The notes: generated from the letters alone by a model not told the origin. DNA of 64,000 nucleotides from Calendula officinalis (GCA_963853835.1 OY970823.1:6218001-6282000); one strand, 5' to 3'. Positions 15,146-26,468 are shown, counted from the first letter of the stretch. Numbers and translations are program-made.

Positions 15146-17533
15146 ATGTCTACAATTATTGCACCAGTCATGTCTGGAAAGGGAGTACCCATCTTTGATG
15201 GAAAAGACTTCCATCAATGGAAGCTCAAAGCTCAGTGGTATCTTGAATCTATTCATCATGAAATGCTCACTGTGCTAAATGATGGTCCCATCATTCCACA
15301 AACTGTGGAACCTGTTGCTGCTACTGATGATGCTCCTGAGGGCATAAGATCTGTACCTAAACTAAAGCACAACTGGACTGATACTGACCGTCAGTTGTAT
15401 GCTTTAGACTCCAGAGCTAAAGGGGTGATTGGTAATGCTGTTACCAAAGAGATACTTAATGCAATTATGAAATTGCCAACAGCAAAGGCTATGTGGGATA
15501 GCCTATCAGTCACCTATGAAGGTACAGCAAAGGTGAAGTTGCAAAGAAAAAGCAACATGAGAAGGAAATATGAAAATTTCTTTTCAACTCCAAATGAAGA
15601 CATCACCACTCTCTATAACAGGTTCAATACTGTTATCCATGATTTAATCAGTGTAGGTATTGTGAAAGAGGAAGGAGAGCTTGTTCAAAAATTTCTGGAT
15701 AGCCTTCCTCAACAATTTCTTGACATGACAAACTCTGTCAATGCTGCTAACAACATTGAGTCATACACTCTTCAAACTTTGTATGGTCTAATGCTGAATC
15801 ATGAGGAGAATAATGCTGCAAGATTGATCAACTGGAAGAAAACTGACAAGTCTTCCACTGGTATGGCTCTAGTTGTGCAACAGGCTTATACTGTGACTGA
15901 GCCAGATGAACCAGAAGTTGATCTTGCTGATGCTGAGGCAGAAGAGCTTGAAACTCAAATGGCTCTCATGTCTATGAAGCTGGATCAGTTGAAGAAGAAG
16001 AGGCTTGGTGTTAGCTCTTCTAATACTGACCCAAGATCAGGTCTGTGCTATAGGTGTGGAAAGCCTGGACATATTGCTGCAAATTGTCATACCAAGTCTT
16101 CTGAGACTGACCAAAATGACAAGATTGCATATCGAGCAAAAAGATATAGAGACAAATATGTCAAGCTGAAGAATTGGAGCAAGGGAAAGAGGGCAGAAGG
16201 AAATGGAGCACCTCATCAAGCACTTTACTCGGAAGCCTTGATGGATGAAGAGTTAAGTGATGATGAAGAAGAGATTGAGAATAAAGCCTTTATGGCTTTC
16301 ACTGAAGATGATTTGAAGAGTTCCTTTGAAAAGGATATCAAAGAGGCTGAGAGGATGAGTGTTCATACTGATTGGGATTCCACTCAGTTGTACAAGGTAA
16401 GTTCCTTTCAAACTTATTCAGTGAATGAAAAAACCAAGATTTTTGAGTATATGCTTGTTGATCTTAAAACTTCTGTACAAAAAGAAAAAGCTTTAAAATT
16501 AACAATTAAAGAACTTGAAAGGGTAAATAATGAAAACTTGGACAAATTAGCAAAATATAAAGATTTAGAACTAAACTTTTCAGATTTAAAAGACATCAAC
16601 CAAAGATTAGCTGATAAAGCTCACTTACACAAACTTGAAAAAGAGAAATTTGAAAAACAGTGTAAATCTTGGGGAAATGCTTCAATAAAATTAAATAAAT
16701 GTTTAAATGAACAATTTCCAGAAAATGTGAGGGCTGCACTTGGTGTTGATCCTCAATTTAAAAACAGGAACAATTTTGCTGATTTATTTGAAGAGTTTTC
16801 TACTATGAACCCTATTAATTTTGTAAAAGCTAAAACTTTATGTGAAGTTGGATGTCAAACTGAGTCAGATGATGAAGAAAATGAAATTTTAGAAAAACCT
16901 ATTGGTCCTTCCATCTGCTCAAAGTGCTATACTGAGCTACAAGAACTCAGTATTGAATTTGAAATAACAGAAATTTCTGATACCGAGCTACCAATAGTTC
17001 AGTATGACACTTCTGCTGTTCCACCTTTTGAATTATTATTTAATACAACAACTTTTGAATTATATAATGATAATAAGACAACTTCTATTTCACATGTTTC
17101 ATCAAATACAGAAGTTGCAGGAACAGAAACATTATATACTGAGACATCTAAAGAACCTGTTAAAGTTGTTCCTTTAAAACATGATAAACAAAAGACAACT
17201 TCAACTAGGTCTTTGGTTGGTAAAGACAAGAAGTCTACCACTAATAATATTAGAAAGACTTCTCTGTCAAATAAAAATAAGCAACCAGATCCTCCATCTC
17301 CTAAACCAGTTAAAAACAATGTTAATACATCTATTAGAAATAACAAAATTAACATTTTAAAAACACTTGGTGATCAGGTCAAATCTTTAAGTAAACAATT
17401 TGCAAAACTCGTTCATACTGACCTACCAAAAGTGAAACATTTTTCTAAAATACCATATGAAAATATGTTTAGAAATAGACCTAGAAAATGTTATAGATGT
17501 CATCATACTGGTCATCAGGGAGATGAATGCTAG
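15146..17533 (+). CDS. Gag of the inner SIRE-like Copia
   Basis: 795 codons from ATG 15146 (MSTIIAPVMSGKG) to TAG 17531-17533. Residues about 10-230 form the UBN2-type Copia Gag core (W-x-L-K and LYNRFN-type motifs). A first CCHC knuckle is near residue 302 (CYRCGKPGHIAANC), then an acidic segment, a long Lys/Glu-rich coiled coil (about 430-540) and a Ser/Thr-rich tail. A second CCHC knuckle (CYRCHHTGHQGDEC) forms the last residues before the stop. It would build the virus-like particle and bind element RNA. The same frame continues past the TAG to a TAA at 17717 through a conserved-looking linker (QKWVPKKN). Pol is in a different frame, so its expression needs a recoding or splicing step. 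The long two-knuckle form is typical of SIRE-type Gag. Confidence 0.9.
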   Translation: MSTIIAPVMSGKGVPIFDGKDFHQWKLKAQWYLESIHHEMLTVLNDGPIIPQTVEPVAATDDAPEGIRSVPKLKHNWTDTDRQLYALDSRAKGVIGNAVTKEILNAIMKLPTAKAMWDSLSVTYEGTAKVKLQRKSNMRRKYENFFSTPNEDITTLYNRFNTVIHDLISVGIVKEEGELVQKFLDSLPQQFLDMTNSVNAANNIESYTLQTLYGLMLNHEENNAARLINWKKTDKSSTGMALVVQQAYTVTEPDEPEVDLADAEAEELETQMALMSMKLDQLKKKRLGVSSSNTDPRSGLCYRCGKPGHIAANCHTKSSETDQNDKIAYRAKRYRDKYVKLKNWSKGKRAEGNGAPHQALYSEALMDEELSDDEEEIENKAFMAFTEDDLKSSFEKDIKEAERMSVHTDWDSTQLYKVSSFQTYSVNEKTKIFEYMLVDLKTSVQKEKALKLTIKELERVNNENLDKLAKYKDLELNFSDLKDINQRLADKAHLHKLEKEKFEKQCKSWGNASIKLNKCLNEQFPENVRAALGVDPQFKNRNNFADLFEEFSTMNPINFVKAKTLCEVGCQTESDDEENEILEKPIGPSICSKCYTELQELSIEFEITEISDTELPIVQYDTSAVPPFELLFNTTTFELYNDNKTTSISHVSSNTEVAGTETLYTETSKEPVKVVPLKHDKQKTTSTRSLVGKDKKSTTNNIRKTSLSNKNKQPDPPSPKPVKNNVNTSIRNNKINILKTLGDQVKSLSKQFAKLVHTDLPKVKHFSKIPYENMFRNRPRKCYRCHHTGHQGDEC

Positions 17534-17709
17534 ACTGATCTCTCAAGCCCTAGGTACTCAGTACCAAAGAAAAGGAGAGAAACTAAGTCAGTATCACCAA
17601 AGAAAACTTCTAAAGTTACTCCTGACGTGATACCGACCTCTCCACATAAAGAGATCAAGTCAAATTGTGTTTATCCCACCAAAGGTCCCATTCAAAAATG
17701 GGTTCCTAA

Positions 17710-20700
17710 AAAGAACTAACTCTTATTTTGTGTCTTGTGCAGGGTGACAGAAAGTTGTACTTAGATAGTGGCTGCTCAAGACACATGACAGGCAGTATGG
17801 AATACCTTCTTAATTATACTCCAGAGAAGGGTCCTTCTGTCAAGTTTGGAGATGACTCGGTGGGAAAGACAAGAGGTTATGGTGTGATCAAGGCAGGCAA
17901 CATAACTTTTAAAAGAGTTGCCTATGTAGAGGGTCTAAAACACAATCTGCTCAGTATCAGCCAGATGTGTGATGATGACAATGAAGCTCGATTCAGAAAA
18001 GTTGCAGGAATCATTTACAATGATAAAGGGCAGCCTGTACTCATTGCTAGAAGAGAAAAAGACGTATATGTGGTCAACCTATCTGAAATAGACCCAACTA
18101 TTCGAGTATGCCTGCTTTCTAAAGTCAAGCCAGAATTACATTGGCTATGGCACAAGAAACTCTCTCACATCAATTTTAGAAATATCAATGAGCTCGGTAT
18201 GAAGAAACTGGTGAGAGGATTGCCCACAATTACTTATTCAAAAGATAAGTTATGCTCAGCATGTAAAATGGGCAAGCAGAAGAAGAGTTCATTCAAATCT
18301 AAAGTCAATCATTCCATCAATGAACCTCTTACTATGATACATATGGATCTTTTTGGCCCCATCAGCACACCATCTTTGGCCAAAAAGATCTATACTCTAG
18401 TCTTAGTTGATGAATTTTCAAGATATACTTGGGTCATCTTCCTCAAGACTAAGTCAGATGCAACAACAGAAATCATTGCCTTTATAAAAAGAGAGGAACT
18501 TCAAAAAGGCAACAAGGTCAAGCAACTTAGAAGTGACCATGGTACTGAGTTTAAGAACTCAGTATTAGCAGATTTCTGTGAAGAAAAAGGAATCATTCAA
18601 AACTTCTCTGCAGCCTACACACCACAACAAAATGGTGTTGTAGAAAGAAAGAACAGAACACTGATTGAAGCTGCAAGAACTTTATTATGCCATGCTGGAC
18701 TGGCACTGAGTTTCTGGGCTGAAGCTGTAAACTGTGCAAACTTCACTCAGAATAGAGCCACTATAGTCCAAAGACATCTGAAGACTCCATATGAGTTATA
18801 CAACGGCAAGATTCCTAATGTGGAATATTTCCACATCTTTGGGAGTAAATGTTTTGTACTCAGTACAAAACAAAATCTCAATAAATTTGCTCCCAAAGCA
18901 AATGAAGGTGTGTTCATGGGCTACTCTCCACACTCTAAAGCTTTCAGAGTGTATATCATCTCAACTAAAATGATTGTAGAATCCATTCATGTCACATTCG
19001 ATGAAGATCAGAATGAGCATTCTACCTCAGCAAGTGAAGACATAAGTGGCATAGATATTCTATGCAATCCAGAACACTCCATTGCTGAACAGCCTAAGTT
19101 TCATCCACACTTTATTCCTAATAAGTTTAATGAAACTGATCAAGTTCAAACTCAGTATCACTCAAATGAGACTAATACTGAGGTTCCCATATCAGAGGAC
19201 CTCCATACTGAGTTTCCAACTAATGATCTGAACCACTCTATTTATGAAGAAGGTGAAACATCCAACACTTCACAAGAATCCACTTCAACTCTGCAAAATG
19301 AAGATGTACAGCAACCTGCACTGTCTAATACTGATCAGAATTCCACTCAGTATCAGACAGACAACACACCAAATCAACAAGAAATTGTTGATCCTATTTC
19401 AAATGCTCCCTTAGGAAACAATTTAAGGGAACACAGAGACCATCCACACTCAAACATTATTGGTCCTATTGAAGAAGGTGTCCAAACAAGACGAAAATTA
19501 GAATTTCCAACCCAAGCAACTGCAAACTTTTGTTTCTTCTCAAGTTTTCTATCTACCATTGAACCAAAGAAAGCTGATGATGCTTTATTAGATGAAGATT
19601 GGGTAGAGGCTATGCAAGAAGAGCTAACAGAGTTTGAAAGAAACAAAGTTTGGAACTTAGTACCACCTCCTCCTGGCAAAACTATTATTGGTACTAAGTG
19701 GGTGTTTAGAAACAAGATGGACAAGGATGGTGTTGTCATCAGAAACAAAGCAAGGTTAGTTGCTCAAGGTTACAGGCAAGAAGAAGGCATTGACTATGAT
19801 GAAACTTTTGCACCAGTTGCAAGAATTGAAGCTATTAGGTTGTATCTTGCATATGCAGCCTTTAAGAATTTCAAAGTTTATCAGATGGATGTCAAAAGTT
19901 GCTTTTCTAAATGGAAAACTACAAGAAGAAGTTTATGTTAAACAACCTCCAGGTTTTGTTGATCCCAAATTTCCTCATTATGTTTTCAAGCTTGATAAAG
20001 CTCTTTATGGGCTCAAACAAGCTCCAAGAGCCTGGTATGACACCTTGTCTGAGTATCTTATTGAAAATAAGTTTACAAGAGGTAAAATTGATAAAACTTT
20101 ATTTTCAAAAAGGAAAGGTTCTGACATCTTACTCATTCAGATATATGTAGATGATATTATCTTTGGTTCCACTGACAAGTCAATGTGTGACTGGTTTGCT
20201 AAGATAATGTCAACTCAGTATCAGATGAGTATGATGGGAGAACTTACTTACTTTCTTGGTTTACAAGTTGAACAAAAGCCTGATGGCACTTTTATAAATC
20301 AAAGTAAGTATGTGCATGACATGTTAAAGAAATACAAATTTGAAAATTTATCTTCCATGCACACTCCTATGGGTACTCAGGATAAGATAAGTAAGGATGA
20401 AACTGGTAAACCAGTATGTCAATCCACATACCGAGGTATGATTGGTTCCTTACTTTACTTAACTGCTAGTAGGCCTGATATCATGTTTGCCACATGTTTG
20501 TGTGCTCGGTATCAGGCTGATCCTAAAGAATCACACATGAAAGCAGTTAAGCGCATCTTTAGATATCTTACAGGTACTCCTAACCTGGGTCTTTGGTATC
20601 CCAAAGACTCAAACTTTGACCTTGAAGGGTACACAGATGCAGATTTTGCAGGTTGTAGATTGGACAGAAAGAGCACAAGTGGAGGATGTCAATTCCTAGG

Positions 20701-21085
20701 TGGAAGACTAGTTGGCTGGTCATCCAAGAAACAAAATTCGGTAGCAACTTCCACAGCAGAAGCAGAATATGTTGCTGCAGGAAGTTGTTGTGCTCAATTA
20801 TTATGGATGCAGTATCAACTCTTAGACTATGGGTTCAACTTTCATAAGACTCTTATTCATTGTGATAACAAGAGTGCTATTGCTATCACAGAGAACCCAG
20901 TCTATCATTCCAAAACCAAGCACATTGATATCAGACACCACTTTATTCGAGATAATGTGGAAAAAGATAAGGTTGAAGTAGATTATGTACCAACAAATGA
21001 ACAATTGGCTGATGTGTTTACTAAACCTCTTCCTGAGGAAAGGTTTATGTATTTACTAGGGCAATTAGGTATGTTGAATCCTTAA
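17710..21085 (+). pseudogene. Pol of the inner Copia: protease, integrase, RT, RNase H; one frameshift
   Basis: Open from about 17710. The aspartic protease motif LDSGCSRHMTG is near 17761. The integrase zinc domain (H-x4-H, CSACKMGKQ) is near 18150-18290 and the DDE core follows (DLFGPIS, LRSDHGTEF, QQNGVVERKNRT). RT begins near 19600 (WNLVPPPPGKTIIGTKWVF) and has LVAQGYRQEEGIDYDETFAP. Near 19895-19905 one extra T shifts the frame inside the motif that normally reads KSAFLNG. The frame continues to 21085 with the RT site YVDDIIFGS and RNase H (TDADFAG, STAEAEYVA, DNKSAIAI). Apart from that single base the polyprotein looks complete, about 1120 residues. It is classed as broken because the lesion lies within the RT fingers/palm region. 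Confidence 0.88.
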
Positions 21086-21550
21086 TCTTTATTAAATTTC
21101 TTTAAAAACTGAGCGCTCAGTATCACTCCTGTTGATACTGACCACTCAGTATCACTAGTCTGTTATCATCAAAATTTAAAATTTTTTATTTTTTATTAAT
21201 TTCAAGAGTAAATTAATTGTTTTTATATTTATTAAAATTTTTTTAAATTAAATTTTTTTTTACTCGGTATTGGGGTATGACGGCTCTTACACCGAGCTTA
21301 ATCCTCATACTGCTCAAACGGTAACCTTTCTTAATAAGAAAGTTACCGTTGGCAGAGGATAAGGCAGTCAAATCAGCCGTTTTTACTTCCCAATACCTTA
21401 ATTATCTTTCAAATCTCCTATAAATAACCGTTTTTTTTTTACTTCAAATTTTTTTTAACTGTTATTTCTTTCTTTCTTTTTCAATTCTCTCTGCGATTAA
21501 CAATTTCACTTTCTCTTAGCAAGCAAAACATTTTCAAATCACAATCACAG

Positions 21551-24500
21551 ATGGCGAATTACACTTTTGTTGCTCCAAACGTTGAATCGGAAATCCAATT
21601 CCGAAATAATGAAGTACCCAGGTTTGCGAGGAACAACATCACAGCAAATTTTAATATTCCTCAAGCTTGGGTATGCCAAGAATTCACGAACATCGTGACT
21701 TTTATGAAGCATTGCCCAATTGCTCGTGCACTGATATTAACTCCTCGAGCAATCTACCCAGAAATGTTATGCGAGTTTTGGTACTCTGCCACACTCGATT
21801 CTCCAGATATGATTGCTGGATGGGTAATTAGGGATCAAAGGAGAGCTTTTGTTTCTACTGCAATCATTCGTGAAGCACTCAGACTTCCAGCCCAAGCTCA
21901 GTATGACCCATTTGTTGATAGATCAGAGGCACGCTCTGTACTGCCCTTTCTGGGTCGAAGAGGAACAACGGGCACAATCAAAAGAAATGAATTTGGTCCT
22001 ATGTGGGGTATTCTTATAACAACAATTATTCGATGTATGACCCACAAGACGGGAGCTTTGGACCAAATAAACGAATTTGGGATGCAAATAGTACATGCTC
22101 TGTACTATGGAAGAAATATTGATTTTGCTCGCCTAATTTTCAATGAATTAGCTACTCTGGTCCGAGCAAACACAAGGGAATGCAATGTCCCTTTCTGCAG
22201 ATTTCTATCACTCATCTTTCAACACTCAATGCCCACACACATTTATGATGAATTTCACAGTCCAAGAGTTGATCTTCCCCCACTCAGTGAGAAGATTTTC
22301 TTTTACAGACCAAGAGAAGGAGAACCTCTTCTAAGTCCTCCTATGTGGGCCATTGTTCAAGAACACATTGATGATGTAGAAGAAATGTCTGATACTGAGT
22401 CAGACAATGATGATGATGATGATAATGATGATAATAGTGGTAATGGAGCACAGGCCGGTCAAGATATTGTGATGCAGGATGTTCCACAAGTTCAAGAATC
22501 GACTCAACAACATATCTCTCCACCTGCACAGGTTCCTGATGCTCCTCATATTGCAACAACTCTTGATACTGAGTCCTCAGAAGACACACCACTGGTCCTT
22601 CAAAGAAGAAGAAGGAATGTTTCTCCTATCATTATGGGCAACTTATCATCTGAGGAGGTGCAGCCTGCAAATATTCCATCATTAACTGCATCTATTCAAG
22701 CCCAAAGCTTTGTTGCAGCCACCGCTGACCTTCCAGGTCCAGAACTACCTCCACCTGCTCAACCAATTGAGGAACCTCATATTCCTCTTGATGTGGAGAT
22801 TCAATATGCACAAACTGCACTGGAAGGTGCTCAGCATGACAGAGAGGTCGGTATTGAAAATGTTGGTGCTGCACATCAACAAACACATGATCCTGCACCG
22901 ACCTCTGCAGATGCTCGAAGGGAATCTGACAGAGTCTCAGGTATGAATTTCTAAAAAGCCCTTAAACTTCTATATATATATTTCATTCCCAAATAGAGAC
23001 TAAGTATTGGCCAGTACCAACTCAATACTGACCAAAGTCTCAAACGATCTTTCAAATATATATCCTTTTATGGCCAACATAGCTAGCCCACTGCTGCTAT
23101 GCAATATTCATATACTGAGCACACTCAATTGGTCATTGTCAGTCTACAGTTGTCTCCACATTTAAAGGGACAATGGTGGTTGATGTCATACTGACACCCA
23201 CTGGTGCTGCTTGAATCATGTCCAACTTATTTTTGAGTTGGGTAGCATCATTCAAGAAATGATCACAAACCTTTAAGCCACAAAATCCAAATATTTCCAT
23301 GGGGTTTAGCCACATTTCTGTTATCACTCTCATACCGAGTGATAAACATTGAAAATAACAAGAAGCACATCCCAGGCTTCGAATTCCCACACCCAAACCT
23401 TTTAGTAAATGTGACTTATCCTATACTGAGCCACTTAAATTTTCACACTCACCTTTACTAAAATCTTCTTACACATGCTATGCACAAGTCCACAATATTT
23501 CATCCTATACCAGATGAAATACAGACTTCCCAAACTCTGTTTATATGATTGTAGAATTAAACAACACCACAATTCTATTTGATAAACCTTTCTTTCTAAC
23601 CAGTTTTACATTTTTGTTTCTTTAGCACCAACTGTGCAGGGTATTCAGGCATCTCAAGCTGCAGCAGACCAAGTGACTCTGCAAGCAATCATGCAGCACA
23701 TTTTGGCCATCCAACAAACTCAAAATGTAATACTAGCCAGAATGGACAAGATGAGTGGTGATATTGATTTAATAAAACAGTCAGTATCACTCCTTCAACA
23801 ACCACAGCAGCCTCCACAAACTCCACCAGGTTCACATGGTGACCACAATGAAGAAGGAGAAGGAGAAGGAGGTGCTGGTGATACTGATGCTGCGACTGAG
23901 CCCATGCCCTCCCCTACTCTTGAACAACCTGAAGGGGACATGGGTGGTGATACTGATCCTCTTCCCTCCTCATCAAATGATAACATAAGGGGGGAGAAGA
24001 GACAAAGAGATACTGAGGTTGATCAAACTGAGCCTTCTGCTCAGGGGGAGAAAAGAAGAAGATTGAATGAAGATCAACCTCCACAACAACAACATCAGCA
24101 AAGCCCTCATACTGAGCCATTTCGCATTCAGTATGAGAGAAGAAGACAAAGAACAAGGTCAGAATTACAAGTTCAAGACCCACTTGAGCCATCTGCTCAG
24201 GGGGAGACTCATACTGACCAACCACAGCAAACTTTTGAAGAGAATAATTTACAAATTGTGGTCTATAGGCCTTTCATCTGGCCTATTGCTGATGATGAAG
24301 ATGAAGAACCAGATTTAGTAAACTATGCACTAAATCTGGTAGAACAAGAAAGTTCTTCATCATCATCCTCGGATGATGAAGAACCAGAAAATCTGGTGAT
24401 TAGAAGAAGGAGTTCCTTATCAAGAAGACCTATCAATGCTGTTCTCACTTCTTCTGAATCAAGTGAGGAATCTGCTCCTCTGGTAACAAGACAAAGAAGA

Positions 24501-25427
24501 CCTGTTCTTACAAGGGACAGTGATACCGAGCAGGCTCCAAGACTGACTCCTCAACAACTCTGGGCAGAACAAGAAAGATTTTTATATGAGCAAGAGTTGG
24601 GAGTCAAAACTGAACCAGAATCTGACCCAGATACTGATACTCCTGGTCCTTCACATAGAATCTCAAGAAAGGGTCCAGACCATATTCAACATTATTGGAA
24701 TATGATTGCTGCTAGGACTCAGTATAAGGAACAAAGAAAGGAGTTCTTGAGGACCAAAACATTTCAAAATGTAAGGGGGATACATTGGTTAAATCTGGAT
24801 GTCAATAAAGTAAAAGTGAAGCTCAAAGAAGGAAGAATTACTATCACTTGTACTGGCTTAACCAGTCCCCCCATGAAGATATTTATTAATGATATTCAAA
24901 GAATTGGTCTTCAAGACTGGGTGAAGATCACAAGACTGATCAAAGAGCTTCCAAAGAAATCAACCTATGATCAAATAGTCTTGGATGAGATCTGTGCAGT
25001 AGCTGCAGTATGTTATGAGAAGGACTTACTTTATGAAATAGAGTACAGAACACTCAGTGTGATGACTGAGGCTTACTCAAACAACAGACCAGAATGCCTT
25101 CATACATACAAGTATCTTAGAAAGTACCCTCTTCCTCCTAACCTTGTATTTCAGGATCAAAAGAGTGTCATATATCCAACTTCTGGATATATGTATACTG
25201 ACTCAGAGGATAGAGAGTGCTTCATTTCTGAAGAAGATCTACCAAGAGCTCAAATCAGTCACCTTGTTGGACTGAAATGGATGATCACCAAGAAAGAAGA
25301 CTCTTGGTTCAGAAAGAAGATTGTTGCAGTACTGAATAACAGAAGGGATGAACTCAAAAGCAGAGAAGAGTTTGTCCACATCAAACAAGAAGTCTTCTAT
25401 GAGAATGAAGCCATCAACAGCAAATGA
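21551..25427 (+). CDS. two-exon post-pol gene of the inner Copia, function unknown
   Basis: Exon 1 is 21551-22940 and exon 2 is 23626-25427. Donor TCTCAG/GTATGA and acceptor TTTCTTTAG/CACC delimit a 685-bp intron. The joined frame is exactly 1064 codons (1063 aa plus stop). Without splicing exon 1 stops four codons later, and exon 2 lacks a nearby ATG. Residues about 1-260 form a conserved globular domain (motifs EFWYSA, FGPMWGILI, IDFARLIFNELATLV) that resembles the protein often found after pol in Asteraceae SIRE elements (recalled, not searched). Then come an Asp/Asn-rich acidic tract, a Pro/Gln-rich linker, a heptad-like segment at the start of exon 2, Ser/Glu-rich repeats with R-R-R patches, and a C-terminal folded domain (IHWLNLDVNKV to the end). 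I see no signal peptide or membrane segment, so an env role is not supported. Confidence 0.75.
22941..23625 (+). other. predicted intron of the post-pol gene
   Basis: Starts GTATGA, ends TTTCTTTAG and contains a branch-like TTCTAAC near 23593-23599. It is AT-rich with stops in all forward frames. It also carries two ATACTGAG words and several variants. Confidence 0.7.
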
Positions 25428-25500
25428 AGAAGACAATATTGTTACCTATGCTGTTGTAATTTTTGTTTATCTCTTTGTAATTGTTTTGTTATCATTAGAT

Positions 25501-25510
25501 AGGGGGAGAT
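25501..25510 (+). other. polypurine tract of the inner Copia
   Basis: AGGGGGAGAT sits directly against the 3' LTR start at 25511, the usual plus-strand primer site. Confidence 0.9.
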
Positions 25511-26006
25511 TGTTAAGGCAAAAAGCCTTGCTCCTTTAGATCTTAAGATAACAAAACAACCTAAACTAGCTTTGATTTAAATGTAGAATAATATAGCTAA
25601 GTTTAGGTCTGATACTGAGTGATCAGTATTGGAACTCAGTATCAGTACTCAGTATCAGATAGTGATATTGAGTAGAAGGACTGAGTGATACTCAGTATAG
25701 TAACGGACTAAGATCAAATCCCTTGATCTTAGTCATTTTCCTTGCTTAGTCCTTCGGTTACTCCTTTGCTCATTATGTAAGATCTCTATAACATTATAAA
25801 TAGAGATCATCTTGCAAAGGAGTACTTACCAATTTACTTTACACATTCACATCTTTTGTAATTGATCAGTGGTCTTGTTATTCCGCAACAAGCCACACTT
25901 AGTGGATTTATACATTGACTATATTCTTGTGTTATCACTCTAATATTTCTCTAAGTATAATAATCTATCAATTAACATTATAAACCAGGGTTGTTGTGAC
26001 CTAACA
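25511..26006 (+). repeat. 3' LTR of the inner Copia
   Basis: 496 bp, two differences from 14552-15047 by eye, followed by the target duplication AAACC (26007-26011). Confidence 0.95.
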
Positions 26007-26326
26007 AAACCTGTGAACTCACCAACCATTGTGTTGACACTTTTTCTAATATGTTTTCTCAGGTAACGGAAATTAAACTTTTAAGCATTGCATAAGTGGT
26101 GGGTCGTCAAGCTTTTCTCAAGAAATAAGTCTATTAGTTAAGACATTAAACGTTTTGAAACTTATTCATTTAGATTATTTCAATTTTATCATTCGGTTTT
26201 TGTAAACAATTGTTTTGGATATTTACTATGATTGCGTTGTGTTTGCTATATTGATGTGTTGTGATTACTAATATTGTCGCACGCCGTTCTTCCGCAAAAC
26301 CATTTTTGGCGGGGTGTGACAATAAT

Positions 26327-26435
26327 AGCTCAAATAAAATTGCAAAATCAGAGAACTCTTGAAGGTAGGCAAAGAAGAGCAAAATTATTAGAAGAACAAG
26401 AAAAGAAGAATGAAGAAGAGAAGAAACTTGATTAA
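26327..26435 (+). pseudogene. extra ORF of the outer Copia, C-terminal end
   Basis: Codon 12018-12019 plus 26327 restores the frame across the ATAAT insertion. The last 36 residues are a charged Gln/Glu/Lys coiled coil (LLEEQEKKNEEEKKLD) ending at TAA 26433-26435, 23 bases before the polypurine tract. This confirms that the ORF reached almost to the 3' LTR before the insertions. Confidence 0.75.
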
Positions 26436-26458
26436 TTAAAAAGTGAATTAACAAGTTT

Positions 26459-26468
26459 AGGGGGAGAT
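26459..26468 (+). other. polypurine tract of the outer Copia
   Basis: AGGGGGAGAT directly before the 3' LTR (26469). It is identical to the inner Copia tract, which fits the two being relatives. Confidence 0.9.

Larger units (their letters stand above)
14552..26006 (+). mobile_element. inner SIRE-like Copia retrotransposon, nearly intact, 11.5 kb
   Basis: Two 496-bp LTRs (14552-15047 and 25511-26006) differ at only two positions by eye (C/G near 14942, C/T near 14707). The perfect duplication AAACC lies at 14547-14551 and 26007-26011. The order is PBS, gag, pol (protease, integrase, RT, RNase H), then a long two-exon gene, PPT and 3' LTR. A Copia order with integrase before RT, a very long Gag and a large post-pol gene fit the SIRE/Maximus lineage. 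The only clear coding lesions are one extra base in RT and the gag-pol stop/frame arrangement. Confidence 0.93.
12020..26321. mobile_element. large solo-LTR-like insertion (about 2.8 kb), split by the inner Copia
   Basis: It starts TGTGACAACCC and ends GGGTGTGACA, flanked by the perfect 5-bp duplication ATAAT (12015-12019 and 26322-26326). Without the inner Copia (14552-26006 plus its duplicated AAACC) it is about 2.84 kb. It lacks coding sequence, PBS and PPT, so it fits a solo LTR of a Gypsy-type element. A TATA-like stretch (CTATATATTA, about 12770) precedes a CT-rich leader. The open frames at 12899-13455 show no recognisable product. Confidence 0.7.

Noticed and set aside
21551..25427. 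Calling the post-pol gene an envelope protein
   Set aside because: The SIRE lineage is often described as env-like, but I see no signal peptide, membrane segment or fusion-peptide-like stretch in either exon.
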